64,000 nt of DNA from Nocardia gamkensis NBRC 108242 (GTDB taxonomy: Bacteria > Actinomycetota > Actinomycetes > Mycobacteriales > Mycobacteriaceae). Below, piece after piece: positions 43,687-52,349 of this stretch. The stretch lies in contig NZ_BDBM01000019.1 of NCBI RefSeq assembly GCF_001612985.1, forward strand, positions 62,001 through 126,000, in the 5' to 3' direction. The notes beneath the pieces are model-generated. The model had not been told where the DNA came from, searched no databases, and saw only the letters and a list, made by a program, of their open reading frames with translations. Both the position numbers and the translations under genes were made by a program. The stretch's first letter is position 1. The number at the start of each line of letters is the position of its first letter.

Positions 43687-45321
43687 GTGGCTTACGTCAT
43701 CACCCAGAACTGCTGCAAAGACGCCAGTTGCGTGGCGGCATGCCCCGTCGACTGCATCCGCCCCACCGAGGGGGCCGACGCACCCGGCACCCAGATGCTG
43801 TTCATCGATCCGGAGACCTGCATCGATTGCGGCGCGTGTGTCGATGAGTGCCCGGTCGACGCGATCTACTCCGAGTACGACCTTCCGCCCGAATTGGAAC
43901 GGTTCAGGGAGATCAACGCGGCGTACTTCCGCCGCCACCCCTTGGAGCCGGGGGTGATCGAGCCGCCGAGCACGCGCGCGCCGATCGCTCAGGGCACGCT
44001 GCGCGTGGCGGTGGTCGGCGCGGGGCCCGCGGCCTGCTACGCCGCGGCCGAACTCCTCGACAGCGGCGTCGAGGTCGACCTCTTCGAGCGGCTGCCAACG
44101 CCGTTCGGCCTGATCCGGGCCGGAGTGGCGCCCGACCACCAGCGCACGAAGTCGGTGGTGCGCATCTTCGATGCCGCCTTCGCCGACAATCGCTTCGCCT
44201 GCCATCTCAATGTGGAGATCGGACGGACGCTGACCCATGCCGATCTGCTGGCCCACCACCACGCGGTGATCTACGCGGTCGGCGCCTCCGCGAGCCGCGA
44301 TCTCGGCATCCCCGGCGAGCGCCTGCCCGGCCACCACGCGGCCGCCGATTTCGTCGGCTGGTACAACGGCCACCCCGACCATGCCGCGCACCGATTCGAC
44401 CTGTCGTCGCGCCGGGCGGTGATCGTAGGAAACGGGAACGTCGCGCTGGACGTGGCCCGGGTACTGCTGATGACACCGGAGGACCTCGCCGCCACCGATA
44501 TCGCCGAATACGCCTCGGAAGCCCTGGCGCACAGCCGCATCGAGGAGGTCGTCGTCCTCGGGCGCCGCGGTCCGCGCGACGCCGCGTTCTCGGTGGGCGA
44601 GTTCCACGCGCTCGGACACCTCGCCGGTGTCGACGTGATCATCGAGGGCGGCGACCTCGCCGCGCACCAGGACGACGACGTGGAGACGGCGCTCAAATTG
44701 GAGATCGCGCGCGAATTCGCCGCGCGCCCCGCCACTTCCGGCAACAAGCGGATCGTGTTCCGGTTCCTCACCTCGCCGGTCGAGATCGTCGGTGGCGAAC
44801 GGGTGGAGCACGTGCGTACCGTCCGCAACCACATCACCGCCGAGGGAGCTTTCCTCGCGGCTTCCCCCGACGGCGACACCGACTCGATCGAGACCGCACT
44901 GGTGCTGCGGTCGATCGGCTACACGGGAAGTCCGGTCGACGGCCTGCCGTATGACGCGCGCACCGGCACCGTCCCCAACGAGCGGGGCCGTGTGATCGAC
45001 GACACCGGCGCCGCGCTGCCCGGCGTCTACGTCACCGGATGGATCAAACGCGGGCCGCGCGGCGTGATCGGCACCAACCGCGGTTGCGCCGCGGAAACCG
45101 TCGCGGCGCTGCTGGCCGACTTCCACAGCGGAGCCCTGTCCCGGGAGGTGGCCGACCGGGCGGCTTTGCGCGCACGGCTGGCCGAGCGGGGCGCCGACGC
45201 GGTCGGCTGGTCGGGGTGGCGTGCCATCGACGCCGCGGAGCGCGAGCGCGGCGCCGCGGCCGCTCGACCCCGGGTCAAGTTCTTCTCCGTCGAGGAGATG
45301 CTGGCGGTGGCACGGCGATGA
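43687..45321 (+). CDS. Ferredoxin-fused NADPH:ferredoxin oxidoreductase (FprB-like)
   Basis: 544 residues. N-terminal seven-iron-type ferredoxin domain (residues 1-70): CCKDASCVAACPVDCIRP and CIDCGACVDECPVDAIY. The adrenodoxin-reductase-like domain follows: LRVAVVGAGPAACYAAAELL for FAD, AVIVGNGNVALDVARVLL and LGRRGPRDAAFS for NADPH, GWIKRGPRGVIGTNRGCA near the C-terminus. A final segment with GWSGWRAIDAAERERG is typical. It would supply electrons to P450 ferredoxins or other oxygenases. It is followed by a strong hairpin shared with the convergent gene. Confidence 0.95.
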   Translation: MAYVITQNCCKDASCVAACPVDCIRPTEGADAPGTQMLFIDPETCIDCGACVDECPVDAIYSEYDLPPELERFREINAAYFRRHPLEPGVIEPPSTRAPIAQGTLRVAVVGAGPAACYAAAELLDSGVEVDLFERLPTPFGLIRAGVAPDHQRTKSVVRIFDAAFADNRFACHLNVEIGRTLTHADLLAHHHAVIYAVGASASRDLGIPGERLPGHHAAADFVGWYNGHPDHAAHRFDLSSRRAVIVGNGNVALDVARVLLMTPEDLAATDIAEYASEALAHSRIEEVVVLGRRGPRDAAFSVGEFHALGHLAGVDVIIEGGDLAAHQDDDVETALKLEIAREFAARPATSGNKRIVFRFLTSPVEIVGGERVEHVRTVRNHITAEGAFLAASPDGDTDSIETALVLRSIGYTGSPVDGLPYDARTGTVPNERGRVIDDTGAALPGVYVTGWIKRGPRGVIGTNRGCAAETVAALLADFHSGALSREVADRAALRARLAERGADAVGWSGWRAIDAAERERGAAAARPRVKFFSVEEMLAVARR

Positions 45322-45323
45322 GT

Positions 45324-45357
45324 CACCGGGGGCGACGCCTTCGACGCGCCCCCGGTG
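45324..45357. terminator. Bidirectional hairpin between convergent genes
   Basis: Perfect 11-bp stem, CACCGGGGGCG with CGCCCCCGGTG, around a 12-base loop. It lies two bases after the reductase stop and six bases before the stop of the minus-strand gene at 45364. No long T-run; a GC-rich actinobacterial terminator. Confidence 0.7.
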
Positions 45358-45363
45358 GATCCG

Positions 45364-45711
45364 TCAGTCCGCCGCGTGCCCGTCGCCGCGGGCGCGCCAC
45401 ACCGACACGGCGAGCGTCGAGACATCCAGCGCCTTGCTGAGCCGGATCTCCCCGTTGGCCGCCCGGGCCAGGAACACTTGCACGACCGCGTCCGGATCGT
45501 CGCTCAGCTCGTACACCGCCAGATACCGGTGCGCGGGCGCCTCGCCGCTTCCGCCGGGCAGGGCGGCGGGCACGATCTCGAACCGTTGCCCGCTCGACAC
45601 GCCCGGCACGTCGACCACCTCGGCGAGATGCTGATTGTCGTACCACTCGTTGAACGCATCGTCCTGGCCCTCCACGGCATTGGAGAACACCAGCATCTTC
45701 GATTCCGCCAC
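45364..45711 (-). CDS. Small protein, DUF4286/dabb-like
   Basis: 115 residues. MLVFSNAVEGQDDAFNEWYD followed by QHLAEVVDVPGVSSGQRFEI is the typical opening of ferredoxin-fold dimeric alpha/beta-barrel proteins (DUF4286, EthD-like), often found in catabolic clusters and sometimes acting as isomerases or decyclising enzymes. AHRYLAVYELSDDPDAVVQ is the second half. Exact role unknown. Confidence 0.82.
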   Translation of the reverse strand: MAESKMLVFSNAVEGQDDAFNEWYDNQHLAEVVDVPGVSSGQRFEIVPAALPGGSGEAPAHRYLAVYELSDDPDAVVQVFLARAANGEIRLSKALDVSTLAVSVWRARGDGHAAD

Positions 45712-45784
45712 GTTTCGCTTCCTTCCGCTTCGCCTTCACACCGGCCACGCGCCGGAGCCGTGAGGCTGCGAGAACCCGGTCAGG

Positions 45785-46087
45785 TCAGTCGCTGGCCGGC
45801 AGGGGCTTTGCTTCCTTCAGCGCCAAGGGTGTGGCACCTACGCTGAGCGTGCCGATCCCGGCCTTCGTCACGAGGATCTCCGCGCCGGAATCGTCGACAT
45901 AGCGCTTGCCCATCAGGTTGCCGTCGGTGCAGCCCGCGGCGGGCTCGGCGCCCGCAGGGCGTTCGGCGCCGATCGGGATCATCGGGACGCCCCCGGCGCG
46001 CAGGTCCGCGAGACTGTCCGCCGCCTTCACCACGATCACCTCGGTGTCGCACACCTGGCTGCGCAGGCGAGTGCCGTTCTTGACCAT
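45785..46087 (-). CDS. Conserved small protein accompanying the acyl-CoA ligase
   Basis: 100 residues from ATG 46087, chosen for the AGGAAAGG at good spacing. Sequence features: VKNGTRLRSQVCDTEVIVVK at the start, GVPMIPIG, GKRYVDDSGAEILVTKAG and a C-terminal LALKEAKPLPASD. The strand-rich pattern suggests a small beta domain. Two cysteines (residues about 12 and 53) could bind a metal, but no zinc motif is clear. It lies 22 bp downstream of the ligase, so it is probably a partner of the adenylating enzyme. From memory, related proteins occur beside FadD-type ligases in mycobacteria. Confidence 0.72.
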   Translation of the reverse strand: MVKNGTRLRSQVCDTEVIVVKAADSLADLRAGGVPMIPIGAERPAGAEPAAGCTDGNLMGKRYVDDSGAEILVTKAGIGTLSVGATPLALKEAKPLPASD

Positions 46088-46109
46088 TGTCATCCTTTCC
46101 TGACGGTGA

Positions 46110-47630
46110 CTACGTATTGACGGCGACATCCGCCGCGGGCTGCGGGCCGTACTCGTCGACGAGTGCGCGGCGCAACACCTTCCCGGTCGGTGTCGCGGGC
46201 AGCGAATCCCGGAAGACGACCCGGTCGGGCGTGCGGGAGCCGCGCAGCCCGGCTCGGACGTAGTCGCGCAGTCGCTCGGGGTCCGGTGCGGCGCCGTCGG
46301 CGGGCACCACCACCGCCACGATGATCTGGCCCCACTGCGCGTCCTCCACGCCGATCACCGCCACCTCGCGCACCGCTGGGTGCTCCACCAGCACATCCTC
46401 GATCTCGGCAGGCGCGATGTTCTCGCCGCCGCGGATGATCGTGTCGTCGGAGCGGCCGCCGACGAACAGGTAACCGTCCGCGTCGAGCATCGCCACGTCC
46501 TTGGTCGGGAACCACCCTTCGTCGTCCAGCACCGAGCCGATCCCGGTGTACCGGCCGGACACCTGAGGCCCTCGGACGAACAGCTCCCCGGTCGCGCAGG
46601 CGGGCAGCACCCGCCCGTGATCGTCCCGGATCTGCACCTCGATGCCGGGCACCGGCTGCCCCACCGAGCCGAGCCGCCGCGCGACCGCCGGGTCGGCGCA
46701 GCGATGCGCGGCCCGGTGGTCCTCCGGTCCCAGCACCGCGATCGTGGAACTGGTCTCGGTCAGGCCGTATGCGTTGACGAAACCCACTTCGGGCAACAGG
46801 TCGAGTGCTTTGCGAACCAGCGGCAGCGCGACTTTGGATCCGCCGTAGGCGAGGGTGCGCAGGGTCGGCAACCTCGCCCCCGAGCGCTCCAATTCGGTCA
46901 CGATGCGATCGAGCATGGTCGGCACCACGGTCGCGGTGGTGACCGACGCACCGGCGACCAGCTCGATCCACCGCGCCGCGTCGAAGTTGCGCAAGTACAC
47001 CATCGTTCGGCCCGCGTACAGGTTGGACAGCGCCGCGCCGATACCGGCGATGTGGTAGGGCGGTACGCAGATCAGCGCCGCGTCCGCGGGTTCGGCCGAG
47101 TCGAATTCGACCGTCCCGGTGATGTAGCTGACCAGGTTGTTGTGCGAGAGCTCGACCGCCTTGGGCTTGGAGGTCGTCCCGGAGGTGAACAGCACGACGG
47201 CCACCTGATCCGGATCGGGCGGCTCGGCGTCGGTGACCGGATCGACGGCGGCCGCCGCCTCGACCAACGCGGACGAGCGCATGATCCTGGCGCCGGAGGC
47301 CGCGACGATGTCGTGGTACTCCTCGTCGCAGACCACCAGCGGATCCTCCAGCCGAGCGATCAGTTCGGCCAAGGAGTCGGCGGCGAGCCGATAGTTCAAG
47401 GGCGTGAACGGAATTCCCGCGCCCGCCGATCCGAAGATCAACAACGGCAGCAGGTGTCCGCCGGTACCGACGTAGGCCACGCTCCGCGCGCCGGAGTTCG
47501 CGATCACCGCGGCCGCTCCCTGGACGCGCGCGCTCAGCTCGGACGTGGTCCAGCGCACCTCGTCGCACACCACCGCGAGCCGGTCCGGGTTGCTCGAGGC
47601 AGCCATGTCCAGCAAGAGCGAAACGCTCAT
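46110..47630 (-). CDS. Acyl-CoA synthetase (AMP-forming), FadD-like
   Basis: 506 residues from ATG 47630 with GGAGGG upstream. ANL motifs: VVLFTSGTTSKPKAVELSH, FVNAYGLTETSSTIAVLG, EGWFPTKDVAMLDADGY, GRSDDTIIRGGENIAPAEIE and C-terminal LPATPTGKVLRR. Second acid-activating enzyme of the island; the first is at 30676. It is divergent from a broken enoyl-CoA hydratase, with an operator-like site between. Confidence 0.94.
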   Translation of the reverse strand: MSVSLLLDMAASSNPDRLAVVCDEVRWTTSELSARVQGAAAVIANSGARSVAYVGTGGHLLPLLIFGSAGAGIPFTPLNYRLAADSLAELIARLEDPLVVCDEEYHDIVAASGARIMRSSALVEAAAAVDPVTDAEPPDPDQVAVVLFTSGTTSKPKAVELSHNNLVSYITGTVEFDSAEPADAALICVPPYHIAGIGAALSNLYAGRTMVYLRNFDAARWIELVAGASVTTATVVPTMLDRIVTELERSGARLPTLRTLAYGGSKVALPLVRKALDLLPEVGFVNAYGLTETSSTIAVLGPEDHRAAHRCADPAVARRLGSVGQPVPGIEVQIRDDHGRVLPACATGELFVRGPQVSGRYTGIGSVLDDEGWFPTKDVAMLDADGYLFVGGRSDDTIIRGGENIAPAEIEDVLVEHPAVREVAVIGVEDAQWGQIIVAVVVPADGAAPDPERLRDYVRAGLRGSRTPDRVVFRDSLPATPTGKVLRRALVDEYGPQPAADVAVNT

Positions 47631-47671
47631 TCCGCACCCTCCGCACGACGGTATCGTCATTCTCGATTTCG

Positions 47672-47686
47672 GAGAATAGCATATTC
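47672..47686. promoter_or_regulatory. Candidate operator GAGAAT-AGC-ATATTC
   Basis: Two mismatches from the consensus, 42 bp upstream of the acyl-CoA ligase start and 83 bp before the hydratase pseudogene. A further ATTCTC half-site at 47659-47664 lies on the ligase side. Confidence 0.5.
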
Positions 47687-47768
47687 ACACTGGATGCAAG
47701 GTCGGCCGAGGAGCCCTTTCGTGGCCGCCACCGGCGAGGATGCCGACGCACGAGGAAGGTCGAAGACT

Positions 47769-48501
47769 GGTGTTCCGAGTGATCGAGGCGACCTCCGCAC
47801 CGGACGCGGGAATCGACGCGGCGCCATCGGGAGTCGTCGTGGCGGTCGCCACGAACCCCACCGGGCCCGCGGCCGAGCACTGGCTGGAACCGCCAGTTTC
47901 ACCCTGACCGAAGCGGAGAGCGACGATCCGCGGGTCGTCACCGTCGCTTCGGTCGAGGAGACCGTGGCCGAACTGCGCGAACACTTCGAACGCTGCCTCA
48001 TCGCCGCCACGATCTGCGACGACGTCCTGCGCGCCGCGCAGACGACGGACGTGCGGACCGGCCTGCTCACCGAGTCGCTGGCGTACTCGACCCTGCAAGG
48101 CGGGCCGGAGTTCCGCACCTGGCTGCGTGAACGCGAACCGGCGGTGATCCCGGCGGAGGTGTCCGGCCCGCTGGAAGTCGTCCGCGGCGGCCACATGGTG
48201 ACGATCCGTTTCGACCGGCCGCAGCGGCACAACGCGTTCGACAACCGCACCCGGGCAAATTCGGCCTGCCCGAACTGAACCTGGGGCTCCTCCCCGGGGC
48301 GGGCGGGACGGTCAGCGTCACCCGCCGCATCGGCCGCTGGCGAACCGGCTACCTGGTGCTCAGCGGCCGCACCATCCCGGCCTCGACCGCGCTGGCCTGG
48401 AGGCCCGCCCCGCTTCGCGCGCCTCCGCGCTCGGCGCGGACACCACGGCGGTCCGGCAGGTCGTCGCCGCGCGAGCCGCGCGACGCTCATGTGAGGAATG
48501 A
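47769..48501 (+). pseudogene. Broken enoyl-CoA hydratase/isomerase gene
   Basis: Pieces of one crotonase-family protein are spread over different frames. Frame 1 from GTG 47769 reads VFRVIEATSAP ... AEHWLE then a stop at about 47907. Another frame continues DDPRVVTVASVEETVAELRE to the crotonase opening VTIRFDRPQRHNAFDNRTR (about 48210-48250). The oxyanion-hole region (about 80 residues) is then missing, and the sequence resumes in yet another frame at FGLPELNLGLLPGAGGT (about 48260-48400). A last piece, ALGADTTAVRQVVAARAA, ends at 48501. At least two frameshifts and one internal deletion make it non-functional, though its operator region remains. Confidence 0.8.
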
Positions 48502-48559
48502 TCCGCATGCGCGGACCGCTGGACTGACCCAAGGTGGCACGGCCTCATCCGAATCCATC

Positions 48560-48574
48560 GAAAATGCTATTTTC
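48560..48574. promoter_or_regulatory. Candidate operator GAAAAT-GCT-ATTTTC
   Basis: Perfectly symmetrical palindrome (extends to CGAAAAT...ATTTTCG) with a matched substitution in each arm relative to GAGAAT-N3-ATTCTC. Lies upstream of the Mce-associated genes at 48728. Confidence 0.55.
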
Positions 48575-48638
48575 GCTGGCTAACTGGCGTTTATCGGCGG
48601 CAGCAGCGGCCGATCGCGGCTCGTATGCACATTGCTGT

Positions 48639-48653
48639 GATAACGTCATTCTC
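48639..48653. promoter_or_regulatory. Candidate operator GATAAC-GTC-ATTCTC
   Basis: Two mismatches from consensus, 75 bp upstream of the Mce-associated gene and 65 bp after the previous site. Two sites in tandem suggest tight control. Confidence 0.5.
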
Positions 48654-48727
48654 GTCAAAGTCGACGCAATCGGAGTCGTGATGACCAGTCCCGCTCGACG
48701 ATCCGTTGCGACACCGCGGAGGTGGTG

Positions 48728-49660
48728 ATGAGCCCGAGCACCGGACGCACCGTCGAATCGCCACCCCTGTCGGACGGTGATGAACAGGCTTCGGCCGGCA
48801 GCCCGCTCGACGAGGCCGACGCCGAAGAACTCACGCTGGCCGCCGAGGCCGCGGAGGCGGAGGCACAGGCAGCCGAGGCGCGCGCCGAGGCAGCCCGCGC
48901 CCGGGTTCGGGCGGCCGAGTCGCGCCGCCGAGCGCGCACCGCCCCGCAGCGGCCCGTCGCTGTGGAAACGCAAAGCGCACAGGCACCTGCGGAGCAGGCA
49001 GCCGCGGAGGATGAACCCGGCGAACAACAGACGCCGGGCCACCGCGCGGACACGCACTCGGCCGATCCGGCGCAGCCAACCACGTCGGCGGACGACCACC
49101 CCGCTGACATCGCGCATCCGGCCGAGGCCGAGTCGCTTCCGCGGCGCACCCGGTTCCGCAGCACTCTCATCGGCCGCCTCCGCAGTCGTTCCACGATGGT
49201 CGCCGCCGCCCTCGTCGTGATCGCCCTGGCACTGACAGGCAGCGGATACTCGATCCGGCACCATCACGACATCACCGAGAACGACCGTCGCGCAGCGGAA
49301 TTCACCGCCGCCGCACGGCAAGGCGTCGTCGCTTTGACGACTCTCGACTTCAAACGGGCGAACGAGGACGTGCAGCGGGTCCTGGACAATTCCACCGGAT
49401 CCTTCCGCGGCGACTTCCAAGCGCGGGCCACCGATTTCACAACCGTGATCCAGCAATCGCAGGTCGCCACCGAGGGCAAGGTGAACGCCACCGCGATCGA
49501 GTCGATGACGAAGGATTCCGCGGTCGTCCTCGTCGCCGCGACCTCGCAGGTCACCAATTCCGCCGGGGCACGCCAAGAACCTCGCGCCTGGCGGCTGAGC
49601 GTGACCGTGACCCGGGACGGAGATCAGCTCAAGATGTCGAAAGTCGAGTTCGTACCGTGA
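48728..49660 (+). CDS. Mce-associated membrane protein
   Basis: 310 residues from ATG 48728 with GGAGG upstream. The N-terminal half (about residues 25-140) is Ala/Glu-rich and likely coiled coil or disordered, cytoplasmic. One transmembrane helix follows (about residues 156-175, [19 protein letters not shown]), then a C-terminal extracytoplasmic domain with [20 protein letters not shown] and [21 protein letters not shown], as in Mce-associated (Mas) proteins. These stabilise or assist Mce complexes. It sits 45 kb from the yrbE/mce genes in this window but shares the same operator type. Confidence 0.88.
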   Translation: MSPSTGRTVESPPLSDGDEQASAGSPLDEADAEELTLAAEAAEAEAQAAEARAEAARARVRAAESRRRARTAPQRPVAVETQSAQAPAEQAAAEDEPGEQQTPGHRADTHSADPAQPTTSADDHPADIAHPAEAESLPRRTRFRSTLIGRLRSRSTMVAAALVVIALALTGSGYSIRHHHDITENDRRAAEFTAAARQGVVALTTLDFKRANEDVQRVLDNSTGSFRGDFQARATDFTTVIQQSQVATEGKVNATAIESMTKDSAVVLVAATSQVTNSAGARQEPRAWRLSVTVTRDGDQLKMSKVEFVP

Positions 49661-50274
49661 CCACCGACAGCGCATCGGTCGTCGCGCGTGAGACCGGAAC
49701 CGAGCAGGACGCGCACGCGCCGACGGACACGAAATCTCCCGGAACGAAGCGCATCAGGAAGCCGGGCTCAGCGCGCGGTTTGTCCCACACGCTGCGGACC
49801 GAGTACGTCCCGGCCCTACTCGCCGTACTCGTCGTCGCCTCGGTCGCCACCGCAGCGTGCTTGTTCTTCCTGCAATACCGGCCCGACAGCCGGACCGATG
49901 ACGACGCCGCGGCGGCGCTGGATGCCGCCTCGCGCGGCACGGTGGCGCTGCTGTCCTACGCACCCGACACCCTCGACCGGGATCTGGATTCCGCGAAGTC
50001 CTTTCTCACCGGCGACTTCCTGTCGTATTACAGCCAGTTCACCCAGCAGGTCGTGGCGCCCGCCGCCAAGCAGAAGTCGGTCCGGACCACCGCGACCGTC
50101 GTGCGCGCCGCGGTGTCGGAACAGCGGCAGGACGAGGCGGTGGTCCTGGTGTTCATCAACCAGAGCACCACGAGCGCGGAGAAACCCGACCCGGCCCTCG
50201 CCGCGAGCAGCGTCCGGGTCACCCTGCGCAAGGCCGACAGCGCATGGCGGATCTCGGCGTTCGACCCGGTCTAG
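49657..50274 (+). CDS. Mce-associated membrane protein
   Basis: 205 residues, GTG overlapping the previous stop (GTGA). One transmembrane segment (about residues 50-70, [20 protein letters not shown]), then the same outer domain: [20 protein letters not shown], and C-terminal [20 protein letters not shown]. Second member of a pair of Mas-type proteins, probably forming a complex at the membrane. Confidence 0.88.
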   Translation: MTTDSASVVARETGTEQDAHAPTDTKSPGTKRIRKPGSARGLSHTLRTEYVPALLAVLVVASVATAACLFFLQYRPDSRTDDDAAAALDAASRGTVALLSYAPDTLDRDLDSAKSFLTGDFLSYYSQFTQQVVAPAAKQKSVRTTATVVRAAVSEQRQDEAVVLVFINQSTTSAEKPDPALAASSVRVTLRKADSAWRISAFDPV

Positions 50275-50301
50275 CCGATTGCGGCCGCTTCGGGAAATTT
50301 A

Positions 50302-50319
50302 ATTCTCGTTTACGAGAAT
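50302..50319. promoter_or_regulatory. Palindrome ATTCTCGT-TT-ACGAGAAT before tesB
   Basis: Perfect 8-2-8 inverted repeat in which the two half-sites of the window motif face outward (ATTCTC...GAGAAT). It lies 16 bp upstream of the thioesterase ATG. The inverted order may create two flanking half-operators or a different binding geometry. Confidence 0.55.
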
Positions 50320-50335
50320 CGACATACAATTAGGT

Positions 50336-51196
50336 ATGCCTGACCTCTGGAGTGAGCTGCTCACCTGCCTCGACCTACGCCAGCGGCCGACTTCACCGGC
50401 GTCCGGAGCGGCGAAAACCCGGCCCGCGACCGATGGCCGCCGCCGCGAGACGTTGACCGTGTACGAGGGTCCCAGCCAGCGGCTCGACCACGGTTGGCTG
50501 TACGGGGGGCAGCTACTGGCGCAGATCGTGCGTGCGGCCATGTCCGCCTGCCCCGCCAAGGCGGTCAAATCCCTGCACGTGGTGTTCGCCCACGAAGGAA
50601 AGGGCGACTCGCCGGTCTTCTACATCGTGCAGCGCCAGCACGAAGGCCGCTCGTTCGCCGCGCTCACCGTCACGGCCCGGCAGAAGCGGGACGTCGTCGC
50701 CACCGCGGTCGTCTCGATGCATGCCCATGAGGACGGTCCGGAGCACCAGACCGTTCCGGGCATCCCCCCTGTGCCCGGACCGCGGCACCGCACCGACGTG
50801 CCGATCCTGCCCTGGGAGACCCGATCGACCACCGACCTCGATTCGACCGACGCGCATCCGCCCGACTACGAGCTGTGGATGCGGACCCCACGGGTACCCG
50901 AGGACTTACACGCCGCTCTGACCGCCTACGCGACCGACCTGAGCCCCATCGGAACCGCGTTGCGCCCGTTGGAAGGATTCGGCCAGAGCGGTAACGGCAC
51001 CGCGTTCACCTCGGCGACTATCACGCATTCGATCTGGTTCCACCGCGCGTTCCGCACCGACGAGTGGTTGCTGTTGCGCCACCACAGTCCACTCGTCGCA
51101 CACGGCCGCTGTTTCGGCAAGGGCGACGTCTTCGACCGAGACGGGACGCTCGTCGCATCATTCGCGCAGGAGGGCCTGCTCAGGTTCCGGCCGTAA
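50336..51196 (+). CDS. tesB: Acyl-CoA thioesterase, TesB family
   Basis: 286 residues, double hotdog fold. N-terminal repeat: YEGPSQRLDHGWLYGGQLLA, then HVVFAHEGKGDSPVFYIVQR and GRSFAALTVTARQ. C-terminal repeat: SATITHSIWFHRAFRTDEWL and RCFGKGDVFDRDGTLVASFA. It hydrolyses acyl-CoA to free acid and CoA, which may release CoA from dead-end intermediates. It is separated by 22 bp from the DapB-like gene. Confidence 0.9.
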   Translation: MPDLWSELLTCLDLRQRPTSPASGAAKTRPATDGRRRETLTVYEGPSQRLDHGWLYGGQLLAQIVRAAMSACPAKAVKSLHVVFAHEGKGDSPVFYIVQRQHEGRSFAALTVTARQKRDVVATAVVSMHAHEDGPEHQTVPGIPPVPGPRHRTDVPILPWETRSTTDLDSTDAHPPDYELWMRTPRVPEDLHAALTAYATDLSPIGTALRPLEGFGQSGNGTAFTSATITHSIWFHRAFRTDEWLLLRHHSPLVAHGRCFGKGDVFDRDGTLVASFAQEGLLRFRP

Positions 51197-51218
51197 CTCC
51201 TCCCTCCCCGACTACGGA

Positions 51219-52304
51219 ATGGACGCCCCCATGAACCCGAATCGACGGCCGCACGGTCACGACGCCACACCAGGCCCCTATCGGGTCATCCAGTGGGCAA
51301 CCGGCGGCGTCGGGGCGCACGCGTTGCGCGCCGTGCTCGATCATCCCGACCTCGTGCTCGCGGGTGTTCGGGTGCACGATCCCGCCAAGGCAGGCGTCGA
51401 CGCCGGCGTCCTGTGCGGATCCGGCAGCACCACCGGCGTCGCCGCGACCACGGACGTCGACGAGATTCTGGCACTGGGCGCCGACTGCGTGCTGTACATG
51501 CCGCGCCTTTTCGACGTGGACGACGTCTGCCGTCTCCTGGTCGCCGGCGTCAACGTGGTCACCACGCACGGCGACCTGCGGCACCCCGACACCGTGGACC
51601 CCGAGGTATGCGCGCGGATCGAGGCGGCGTGCTGGTTCGGCGGGGCCTCGATCCTGAGCACGGGCATCGCGCCGGGTTTCGTGACCGAAACGCTTCCCGT
51701 CGCACTCAGCTCGGTCCAGCGCAGGATCGACCGGCTGACGATCGAGGAGAGTGTCGACCTCGCCCGCCCGGGTATGTCGCGATTGCTCGTGGAGACAATG
51801 GGTTTCGGTACCTCGCCGGCACCGTTCGACGAACAGCGCCTCGCCCACGCCATCCATACCTTCGGTCCGTCGTTGCGGCTCGTCGCCGACGCCGTCCGCC
51901 TGCCCCTCGACGCGTTCGAAGTGGTCGGCGAGGTCGCGCTCGCCGAGCACGACGTGCCGCTGGAGTTCACCACGCTGGCGGCGGGAACCGTGGCCGCACA
52001 GCGCATCACGGTCTCCGGACGGGGCGGCGGCCGTGTCCTGCTGCGCTTACGGTCCACGTGGTACTGCACCTCCGCACTGCGGCCGGGCTGGCCGGTGCGC
52101 GAGACCGGATGGCACGTGGCCATCGACGGCGAGACACCGATCGAGATGGATCTGCGCTACCCGGTGGACCCGAGCCGGATGAGCGCCATGTCGCCGCGAT
52201 ACGCGGCCAACCGCGCCGTCAACGCCGTCACCTACCTCTGCGCCGCGCCGCCCGGGATCCGCACCACCCTCGACCTACCCCCGTTGACCGCGAATCTCGG
52301 CTGA
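51219..52304 (+). CDS. DapB-like NAD(P)-dependent oxidoreductase
   Basis: 361 residues; ATG at 51219 or, two codons shorter in common homologues, at 51231. The N-terminal Rossmann fold YRVIQWATGGVGAHALRAVL resembles dihydrodipicolinate reductase, followed by LVLAGVRVHDPAKAGVDAG and GVNVVTTHGDLRHPD. The C-terminal domain is not that of true DapB, so lysine biosynthesis is unlikely. It belongs to the DapB-N/2,4-diaminopentanoate-dehydrogenase-like group that is frequent in lipid-degrading actinobacteria. Substrate unknown. Confidence 0.85.
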   Translation: MDAPMNPNRRPHGHDATPGPYRVIQWATGGVGAHALRAVLDHPDLVLAGVRVHDPAKAGVDAGVLCGSGSTTGVAATTDVDEILALGADCVLYMPRLFDVDDVCRLLVAGVNVVTTHGDLRHPDTVDPEVCARIEAACWFGGASILSTGIAPGFVTETLPVALSSVQRRIDRLTIEESVDLARPGMSRLLVETMGFGTSPAPFDEQRLAHAIHTFGPSLRLVADAVRLPLDAFEVVGEVALAEHDVPLEFTTLAAGTVAAQRITVSGRGGGRVLLRLRSTWYCTSALRPGWPVRETGWHVAIDGETPIEMDLRYPVDPSRMSAMSPRYAANRAVNAVTYLCAAPPGIRTTLDLPPLTANLG

Positions 52305-52325
52305 TTCAGAACTCTACTTTCCAAA

Positions 52326-52346
52326 TACGAGAATGCTATTCTCGTA
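52326..52346. promoter_or_regulatory. Perfect 21-bp operator palindrome around GAGAATGCTATTCTC
   Basis: The best copy of the motif in the window: the core GAGAAT-GCT-ATTCTC is extended on both sides by TAC/GTA, giving perfect 9-bp arms around a 3-bp centre. It ends three bases before the ATG of the small protein at 52350, so a bound repressor would cover the transcription start or ribosome site. Confidence 0.75.
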
Positions 52347-52349
52347 GAT

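Noticed and set aside
51219-52304. dapB of lysine biosynthesis
   Set aside because: Only the N-terminal Rossmann part resembles DapB; length and C-terminal half differ and the context is catabolic.
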